A stretch of 11,318 nt of DNA, from assembly GCA_039024295.1 (NCBI GenBank), contig JBCDIQ010000174.1:1-11318 (forward strand), written 5' to 3'. Source of the DNA: JBCDIQ01 sp039024295 (GTDB lineage Bacteria > Bacteroidota > Bacteroidia > J057). Shown here piece by piece: positions 7,313-11,318 of the stretch (within the stretch, counting starts at the first letter, position 1; every line of letters starts with the position of its first letter). Both the position numbers and the translations under genes were made by a program. The notes beneath the pieces are model-generated. The model made no database searches and had not been told where the DNA came from. It worked only from the letters and a program-made list of their open reading frames with translations.

Positions 7313-7926
7313 TCAGCTTAGGCGTATTGCTGTTGCTCCATACAGTAGGTGTGATTGGGTTTTCCTTTGAAGCTACCCGTGGCCTGTTCCAGTCCTTAAC
7401 CCCCATGAACCTGGTAATTACGGTTGCTATGTTGGGATGGCTGCATACGAAATGGAGCCTTCGCTTCGCATGCTATTCGCTATTGATATTTTTAGCGGGA
7501 TATGGAGTAGAAGTCGCTGGGGTAGCCACCGGTCAGATTTTTGGCATCTATGAATATGGAGGGACGCTGGGGCCTAAGCTTTTTGCAGTACCTCCGGTGA
7601 TTGGGCTAAACTGGTTGATGCTGGTGTATTCATCCGGTGTGATAACCAAAAAAATACCTGCTCACCCTGTAGTACGAGCTGCAGTAGGCGCAACCATCAT
7701 GACCACCCTGGACTTTATCATTGAGCCGGTGGCAGTGGTGCTGGACTTTTGGACATGGGCAAACGTGGACATCCCCCTTCAAAATTTCATTGCATGGTGG
7801 GGCATTGCATTTGTGATGCTCTTAGGTTTTCACTTGCCGAAATGGAAGATCGACAACCCCTTGGCAGGAGCTGTCTTGTTGGTCCAGGCCATATTCTTCG
7901 CAGCCCTTCGAATCATTCTTTTGTAG
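7285..7926 (+). CDS. cruF: CruF-type carotenoid 1',2'-hydratase (DUF422 membrane protein)
   Basis: The protein has 213 residues and is polytopic, with about seven hydrophobic helices (around 9-27, 41-57, 61-80, 101-120, 131-153, 166-182, 191-212). CruF adds water across the terminal 1',2' double bond of an acyclic psi end group to give a 1'-hydroxy carotenoid; in Bacteroidota such products include saproxanthin- and flexixanthin-like pigments. The diagnostic stretch is E76-V-x-G-V-x-T-G-x-x-F-G-x-Y-x-Y-G (76-92), followed by L-G-P-K-L, V-P-P-V-I-G-x-N-W (102-110), and D143-F-x-x-E-P (143-148). Acidic residues in these segments are the likely catalytic positions by family conservation. The start is a GTG at 7285, inside the end of the glycosyltransferase gene (28 bases shared), so translational coupling is likely. 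No ATG lies nearby in frame until M41, which would cut the first helix. No phytoene synthase, desaturase or cyclase gene is in the window. Confidence 0.87.
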   Translation: MEGPQRPFVISLGVLLLLHTVGVIGFSFEATRGLFQSLTPMNLVITVAMLGWLHTKWSLRFACYSLLIFLAGYGVEVAGVATGQIFGIYEYGGTLGPKLFAVPPVIGLNWLMLVYSSGVITKKIPAHPVVRAAVGATIMTTLDFIIEPVAVVLDFWTWANVDIPLQNFIAWWGIAFVMLLGFHLPKWKIDNPLAGAVLLVQAIFFAALRIILL

Positions 7927-7953
7927 GGAAAAGGAGCTTTTGTGTGAGAGTAA

Positions 7954-7975
7954 AAGGTGGAATGGTCATCACCTT
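7954..7975 (-). terminator. Weak hairpin at the convergent end of cruF and the lipoprotein gene
   Basis: An inverted repeat, aaggtg (7954-7959) with cacctt (7970-7975), has a ten-base loop. On the minus strand it is followed by a short T run (ccttttac), so it could end the lipoprotein transcript. It overlaps the last codons of that gene, and on the plus strand no T run follows. Only 42 bases separate the two stop codons. Confidence 0.3.
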
Positions 7976-8547
7976 GCCTCAATGTCATAGCTCGTGTAAA
8001 TCTCAAGCAAACGCGTCATTTGGCGTAGCTGGTCGTTGTGCTTCCCAATATTTTGAATCAGGTTTCCCTGTATGTTCTCAATTTCTGCCACCAGTTCCTG
8101 TTGTTTGCTTTTAAAGTCCTTGAATTCTTGTGCTGCTGTCTCTTTGGGGAGTTTATTCTTCATAAGCTGATTGTCCCAATCGTTAAACGCAACAACTGTT
8201 TCTTTAAATGAGCCCTTTAGCTCATCAAAGCTTTTTCGAAGCTCATTTCGTTCATCAATAGTTTTGTCATACCGTGCCTTAAGGGTATTTAACCGGTTTT
8301 GGTCCGCTCCATCCGCCTGATCAAAGAAGGCCATCACCTGCTCCAGGTCCGCTTCGTACCTGGCTTCGGTTACGCTGAGGTTCCTGTCCACGAAGGTGAA
8401 CCTTTCACTAAGTTCCATCCATCGTGGTTCAAAAGATTTTACCTCATTGATAAATGCAACATCAGCTGATCCACATCCGGTACTCAACGCTATGATGAGC
8501 CAGATGGCAGGAGACAAAATCAGAATATAACGGGAGATGGAATTCAT
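7969..8547 (-). CDS. Small coiled-coil lipoprotein of unknown function
   Basis: The protein has 192 residues. The first 24 form a lipoprotein-type signal: a basic Arg at 6, a hydrophobic core at about 8-21, then L-S-T-G with C25 as the lipidated Cys. The -3 residue is Ser rather than the usual Leu, so the lipobox is imperfect. The mature part (about 30-192) is charged, almost free of Pro and Gly, and reads as long amphipathic helices (for example around 55-130 and 140-180), so a periplasmic coiled coil is likely. I recognise no enzyme motif. It starts ten bases after the aldehyde dehydrogenase stop codon on the same strand, so the two are probably co-transcribed, but nothing in the sequence ties it to that enzyme. 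The start is firm because the signal peptide begins there. Confidence 0.8.
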   Translation of the reverse strand: MNSISRYILILSPAIWLIIALSTGCGSADVAFINEVKSFEPRWMELSERFTFVDRNLSVTEARYEADLEQVMAFFDQADGADQNRLNTLKARYDKTIDERNELRKSFDELKGSFKETVVAFNDWDNQLMKNKLPKETAAQEFKDFKSKQQELVAEIENIQGNLIQNIGKHNDQLRQMTRLLEIYTSYDIEAR

Positions 8548-8557
8548 GGGAGCAAAA

Positions 8558-10000
8558 TTACAATTTTATGAACACATTTTTGGGTTCCGTGAAAAATCGT
8601 AGGACTTCCAGGCCGCCTTCGCGTCCTACCCCTGATTGCTTGACTCCGCCAAAAGGCGTCCGTAAGTCTCGTACCAGCCAGCTATTTACCCAGATAATGC
8701 CCGCTTCCAAAGAAGCAGCTACCCGGTGTGCCCGTTGCAAATGTTGGGTCCAAAGGGTGGCCGATAATCCATAGGGCGTGGCATTCGCCAAGGCAAGGGC
8801 TTCTTCTTCTCCCTCAAAAGGCTGGATGGTTACGAGTGGCCCGAACACTTCCTCCTGGTTGAGGCGGCAAGAAGGACCCAGCCCGGTAATGACAGCTGGA
8901 CGGAGAAAATACCCCTCCTGACACCGTTCAGACAAGTTTTCCGGGCGATGCCCTCCGGTGTGAAGGGTGCCACCTTCTGTTTTTACCAGCTGTAAATAGG
9001 AGAGGTCTTTATCCAGTTGAGGTTTAGAGACAATCGCCCCCATGTTTACCTTTTCTAATGGGTCTCCAACTTTAAGCTGCTTGGTCTTTTCCACAAAGTC
9101 CTCGACAAATCGCTCATAGATAGGCTTTTCAACCAAAATTCGGGAGCCACACAAGCAGATCTGCCCCTGATTGGCAAATGAACTCTGAATACTTGTGTTC
9201 AAGGCGTTCTCATAATCCGCATCAGCAAAAATGACGTTCGCATTTTTACCACCCATTTCCAAGGACATCTTTTTGAACATCGGACCTGCAATAGAGGCAA
9301 TTCGCTTGCCCACAGCCGTACTTCCAGTGAAAGAGATGGCCTTTATTTTAGGATGCTGGACAATGGCTTCCCCTACTTCAGCCCCTTTGCCATGGACAAT
9401 GTTCAATACGCCATCTGGTAAACCTGCCCCTTTGCAAATTTCAGACAATAAATACGCGGTGTAAGGGGTGACTTCCGAAGGCTTCGCCACCGCGGTATTA
9501 CCGCTGGCAAGAGCAGGAGCCACCTTCCAACTAAATAGATACAGCGGCAGGTTCCAGGGAGAGATGAGGCCTACCACGCCCAGAGGCCGACGGAGGGTAT
9601 AGTTGAAGCCCATCTCCCCCATGTCATGGGATTCATTCGAAAACTGGGTGATGGCCCGGGAAAAAAAACGAAAATTGGACTCTGCCCGAGGAATATCTAC
9701 GCGTTGGGACAGCTTAAGGGGTTTTCCATTATCAGTTGTTTCCGCCAGGGCCAGCTCTTCATGTCGCCTGGCAATGCCATCTGCTATGGCATGAAGGATA
9801 TCTGCCCGCTCTGCTACCTTCATGGAAGCCCAGGCAGGGAATGCTTTGGCCGCAGCCTCATATGCAGCTTCCACATCTTCGGAATGGCTGTCAGGGACTT
9901 GAGCGTAAACCTTTCCAGTTGCAGGGTTAATGAGGTCCAGGTAATTTCCTGAAAGAGGCGGCACCAATTCGCCTCCGATATAGTTTGAGAAGTGTTGCAT
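8558..10000 (-). CDS. Aldehyde dehydrogenase, 2-aminomuconate/2-hydroxymuconate semialdehyde (ALDH8) class
   Basis: The protein has 480 residues, full length for the family, and is cytoplasmic. It oxidises an aldehyde to the acid with NAD. Catalytic residues visible are N150 in S-P-W-N, K173 and E176 in K-P-S-E (the Glu favours NAD), E248 in L-E-M-G-G-K, C282 in G-Q-I-C-L-C-G-S-R, and E384 with F386 in E-E-V-F-G-P. The C-terminal R444-D-L-R-T-P-F-G-G-x-K-Q-S-G-x-G-R-E-G-G is the signature of the muconate semialdehyde subgroup rather than of betaine or succinate semialdehyde enzymes. In that class the enzyme acts late in tryptophan (kynurenine) breakdown or in catechol meta-cleavage. No partner gene of either route (dioxygenase, decarboxylase, deaminase) is in the window, so the substrate is an inference from family. 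The ATG at 10000 gives a normal N-terminus; no Shine-Dalgarno sequence is seen. The lipoprotein gene follows ten bases downstream. Confidence 0.88.
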   Translation of the reverse strand: MQHFSNYIGGELVPPLSGNYLDLINPATGKVYAQVPDSHSEDVEAAYEAAAKAFPAWASMKVAERADILHAIADGIARRHEELALAETTDNGKPLKLSQRVDIPRAESNFRFFSRAITQFSNESHDMGEMGFNYTLRRPLGVVGLISPWNLPLYLFSWKVAPALASGNTAVAKPSEVTPYTAYLLSEICKGAGLPDGVLNIVHGKGAEVGEAIVQHPKIKAISFTGSTAVGKRIASIAGPMFKKMSLEMGGKNANVIFADADYENALNTSIQSSFANQGQICLCGSRILVEKPIYERFVEDFVEKTKQLKVGDPLEKVNMGAIVSKPQLDKDLSYLQLVKTEGGTLHTGGHRPENLSERCQEGYFLRPAVITGLGPSCRLNQEEVFGPLVTIQPFEGEEEALALANATPYGLSATLWTQHLQRAHRVAASLEAGIIWVNSWLVRDLRTPFGGVKQSGVGREGGLEVLRFFTEPKNVFIKL

Positions 10001-10024
10001 GGAAGCAAGATAAGAAGATTGATA

Positions 10025-10049
10025 AACGGAATCAGTAAGTTTTTCCGTT
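10025..10049. promoter_or_regulatory. Seven-base inverted repeat upstream of the aldehyde dehydrogenase
   Basis: aacggaa (10025-10031) and ttccgtt (10043-10049) form a perfect inverted repeat with an 11-base spacer, 25 bases upstream of the aldehyde dehydrogenase start. No T run follows on either strand, so it is not a terminator. An operator, or a hairpin in the 5' leader of the minus-strand transcript, is possible. Confidence 0.35.
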
Positions 10050-10053
10050 AAAA

Positions 10054-10091
10054 CCCATAGGTAAATTCATGAATTTGGGGCCTTTTATGGG
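10054..10091. promoter_or_regulatory. 14-base perfect palindrome inside a second inverted repeat
   Basis: aaattcatgaattt (10063-10076) reads the same on both strands. It lies between cccata (10054-10059) and tatggg (10086-10091), themselves a perfect inverted pair whose centre is offset by three bases. The position, 63-76 bases upstream of the aldehyde dehydrogenase start, suits a dimeric regulator. The binding protein is unknown. Confidence 0.35.
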
Positions 10092-10165
10092 GTCAATCAA
10101 GTTTAGAATGAACTCTGTAATCCATCAAGCATCGATATAATAAATCGGCAAGATTAGCGCATTTA

Positions 10166-10240
10166 ATGCAACTTTTCACTTCAATTAATAATACCTATCA
10201 AAAACTTATTTCATTGATCGATGAGATAAGTCAGCAATAA
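10166..10240 (+). CDS. Possible 24-codon small ORF ending in a hairpin
   Basis: ATG at 10166 opens 24 codons, ending with TAA at 10238-10240. The predicted peptide starts M-Q-L-F-T-S-I and places hydrophobic residues at 3, 4, 7, 11, 14, 15, 18 and 21, close to a one-faced amphipathic helix. The stop overlaps the left arm of a terminator-like hairpin (10239-10268). There is no Shine-Dalgarno sequence and no clear promoter. An ORF this short arises easily by chance in AT-rich DNA, so this is a candidate only. Confidence 0.2.
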   Translation: MQLFTSINNTYQKLISLIDEISQQ

Positions 10241-10268
10241 AAAACCAACTTTTAGCTTAGGTTTTTTT
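10239..10268 (+). terminator. Terminator-like A-stem/T-stem hairpin between divergent genes
   Basis: aaaaaacc (10239-10246) and ggtttttt (10260-10267) pair perfectly over eight bases with a 13-base loop, and one more T follows. The A and T runs would let it act in both directions. It is AT-rich, so the stem is weak. No annotated gene on either strand ends here, which is odd for a terminator. Confidence 0.4.
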
Positions 10269-10305
10269 CAACATTCACTTTAGTTTAGCGCACTAACTTC
10301 AATAC

Positions 10306-10365
10306 GAGCCCTTGTTGAATTTCAATTCTTTATGTTGCTTTTTGATATAGCCAAGTGGAGGGCTC
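10306..10365 (+). promoter_or_regulatory. Long-range inverted repeat in the leader of the GT2 gene
   Basis: gagccct (10306-10312) and agggctc (10359-10365) are perfect complements separated by 46 bases, and the right arm ends 21 bases before the GT2 start codon. The interval also holds a small hairpin, ttgaa-t-ttcaa (10314-10324). If the transcript starts upstream of 10306, the right arm could mask or expose the start region. This is structure seen in sequence; any control function is inference. Confidence 0.3.
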
Positions 10366-10386
10366 TCCAATCCTGATACAGTTTTG

Positions 10387-11115
10387 ATGGAGCAAACACA
10401 ATCCAAAGTTCTCTCTATTGTGATCCCTGCCTATAATGAGGCCTCAACTATTCACATGATACTTGATAAGGTTAAGGAGGTTGACCTTGTTGATGGAATT
10501 CAGAAAGAAATCATCATTGTAAATGATTGTTCTACTGATCAGACAGAGGAACGAATTCAAAGCTATCACCAAGCGAATCCCGACTTGAACATCCAGTATT
10601 ATAAGCATGAGGTAAACCAGGGAAAAGGGGCGGCACTTCGTACGGGTATCCAGCGAGCAAAAGGTAACTTCACCATCATTCAGGATGCTGACTTGGAATA
10701 TGACCCAAGAGAATATAATAGGTTACTGCAACCTATTTTAGACAACTTTGCCGATGTCGTATATGGGTCTCGATTCATGGGAGGAAACCCGCATAGAATC
10801 CTTTTCTTTTGGCATTCGATTGGAAACAAGATGCTTACCATGGCTTCCAACATGTTTACCAATCTCAACCTGACCGATATGGAAACTTGTTACAAGTTGT
10901 TCAAAACAGAGATTGTTCAGGGGATTGACTTGAAAGAAAACCGTTTTGGATTTGAACCGGAGGTAACGGCAAAAATTTCACGTCTAAACGATATCAGAAT
11001 TTATGAAGTAGGTATTTCCTACTATGGCAGATCTTACGAGGAAGGCAAGAAAATTGGCTGGCGGGATGGCTTTAGGGCAATTTATTGTATTCTAAAATAT
11101 AACCTCTTCAAATAA
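10387..11115 (+). CDS. GT2 glycosyltransferase, polyprenyl-phosphate mannose/glucose synthase-like
   Basis: The protein has 242 residues, soluble, with a single GT-A domain. It resembles dolichyl-phosphate-mannose synthase-like enzymes, which move a sugar from a nucleotide donor to a polyprenyl phosphate or other membrane acceptor on the cytoplasmic face. Motifs: I-V-I-P-A-Y-N-E (11-18), V-N-D-x-S-T-D (45-51), N-x-G-K-G-A-A-L-R-T-G (77-87), the donor/metal motif Q-D-A-D-L-E-Y-D-P (99-107), G-S-R-F (127-130), D-M-E-T-C-Y-K (164-170), N-R-F-G-F-E-P-E-V (185-193), and the late R-S-Y-x-E-G-K-K-I-x-W-x-D-G (215-228). No C-terminal membrane segments follow, so it is the short form without a GtrA-type domain. 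I start at the ATG 10387, not at the TTG three bases earlier. The stop overlaps the next ATG (TAATG), tying it to the downstream methyltransferase; together they suggest glycan or glycolipid tailoring. The acceptor is unknown. Confidence 0.9.
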   Translation: MEQTQSKVLSIVIPAYNEASTIHMILDKVKEVDLVDGIQKEIIIVNDCSTDQTEERIQSYHQANPDLNIQYYKHEVNQGKGAALRTGIQRAKGNFTIIQDADLEYDPREYNRLLQPILDNFADVVYGSRFMGGNPHRILFFWHSIGNKMLTMASNMFTNLNLTDMETCYKLFKTEIVQGIDLKENRFGFEPEVTAKISRLNDIRIYEVGISYYGRSYEEGKKIGWRDGFRAIYCILKYNLFK

Positions 11116-11318
11116 TGGAAAGAGAATTTGCATTTAAGGAGTACGACTTAGAAGGTATGCAGACACTGGAGTCGATGGCGCATGCGCCACGGTTAAATGA
11201 GTGGATGTATCAAACAATTTCTAAGAATTTGAAGGGTAAAATCCTTGAAATTGGTAGTGGGATCGGGAATATTTCCGAGCAATTCCTAAAAGATAAGAGG
11301 CAGCTTTTGATGAGTGAC
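11115..11318 (+). CDS. SAM-dependent class I methyltransferase (3' partial)
   Basis: The first 68 residues are visible; the gene runs off the right edge without a stop. The diagnostic feature is motif I, I-L-E-I-G-S-G-I-G-N-I-S (43-54), the glycine-rich SAM-binding loop of a Rossmann-fold methyltransferase, preceded by a helical N-terminus with a L-x-x-M-x-x-A-x-R-x-N-x-W-x-Y pattern common in this group. The start ATG shares its A with the TAA stop of the GT2 gene, so translation is probably coupled. The substrate cannot be told from this fragment; the neighbour suggests a sugar or lipid-linked product. Confidence 0.85.
   Translation, partial: MEREFAFKEYDLEGMQTLESMAHAPRLNEWMYQTISKNLKGKILEIGSGIGNISEQFLKDKRQLLMSD

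Larger units (their letters stand above)
10001..10386. other. Divergent intergenic region rich in inverted repeats
   Basis: These 386 bases separate the leftward aldehyde dehydrogenase gene from the rightward GT2 gene and must hold both promoters. I see no perfect TAnnTTTG box with a proper upstream TTG on either side. The region does hold several inverted repeats (listed separately), a direct repeat of ttagcgca (10154-10161 and 10285-10292), and one possible 24-codon ORF followed by a hairpin. No protein-coding gene of normal size is present. Confidence 0.6.

Noticed and set aside
7749..8114. Plus-strand ORF of 121 codons across the cruF/lipoprotein junction
   Set aside because: It overlaps cruF in another frame and runs antisense to the lipoprotein gene; its translation has no domain-like pattern.
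8553..8560. TAATTTTG on the minus strand, a match to the Bacteroidota -7 promoter box, just before the lipoprotein gene
   Set aside because: It overlaps the stop codon of the aldehyde dehydrogenase, lies only five bases from the start codon, and has no TTG box at the proper distance upstream; probably coincidence.
10154..10292. The ttagcgca direct repeats as target-site duplications of an insertion element
   Set aside because: No terminal inverted repeats or transposase remnant lie between them; the 8-base match alone is weak.

Overview
The window comes from the chromosome of a member of the Bacteroidota. Four things point there: a giant PKD-repeat surface protein ending in a type B C-terminal domain of the type IX secretion system (T9SS, a system confined to this group), a CruF-type carotenoid hydratase next to a carotenoid-type glycosyltransferase, start codons with no recognisable Shine-Dalgarno sequence, and long AT-rich intergenic stretches. 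I cannot name the genus from the sequence. No rRNA, tRNA, CRISPR array, insertion sequence or phage gene was seen.

Layout. (1) Positions 3-4220, plus strand: the 3' part of a very large secreted adhesin-like protein (1405 residues visible, 5' end off the window). It has eleven complete PKD repeats, four FN3-like modules and a T9SS sorting domain, and is followed by a terminator. (2) 4488-5966, plus: an isocitrate dehydrogenase of the long Rickettsia/Thermus form, with its own strong terminator. (3) 6179-7926, plus: an overlapping pair encoding a membrane glycosyltransferase and CruF, inferred to make and glycosylate a 1'-hydroxylated carotenoid. (4) 7969-10000, minus: an aldehyde dehydrogenase of the 2-aminomuconate/2-hydroxymuconate semialdehyde class, followed after 10 bases by a small coiled-coil lipoprotein. 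(5) 10001-10386: a divergent intergenic region rich in inverted repeats, with a possible 24-codon ORF ending in a hairpin. (6) 10387 to the right edge, plus: a cytoplasmic dolichyl-phosphate-mannose-synthase-like GT2 glycosyltransferase, coupled by a TAATG overlap to a SAM-dependent methyltransferase cut by the window end.

The blocks look like independent transcription units (surface protein, TCA cycle, carotenoid, aldehyde oxidation, glycan or lipid modification), not one pathway. I found no clear new system. The items most worth a second look are the NAD-type cofactor residues in the isocitrate dehydrogenase, the GT/CruF pair, the structured intergenic region at 10001-10386, and the Cys-paired PKD array.
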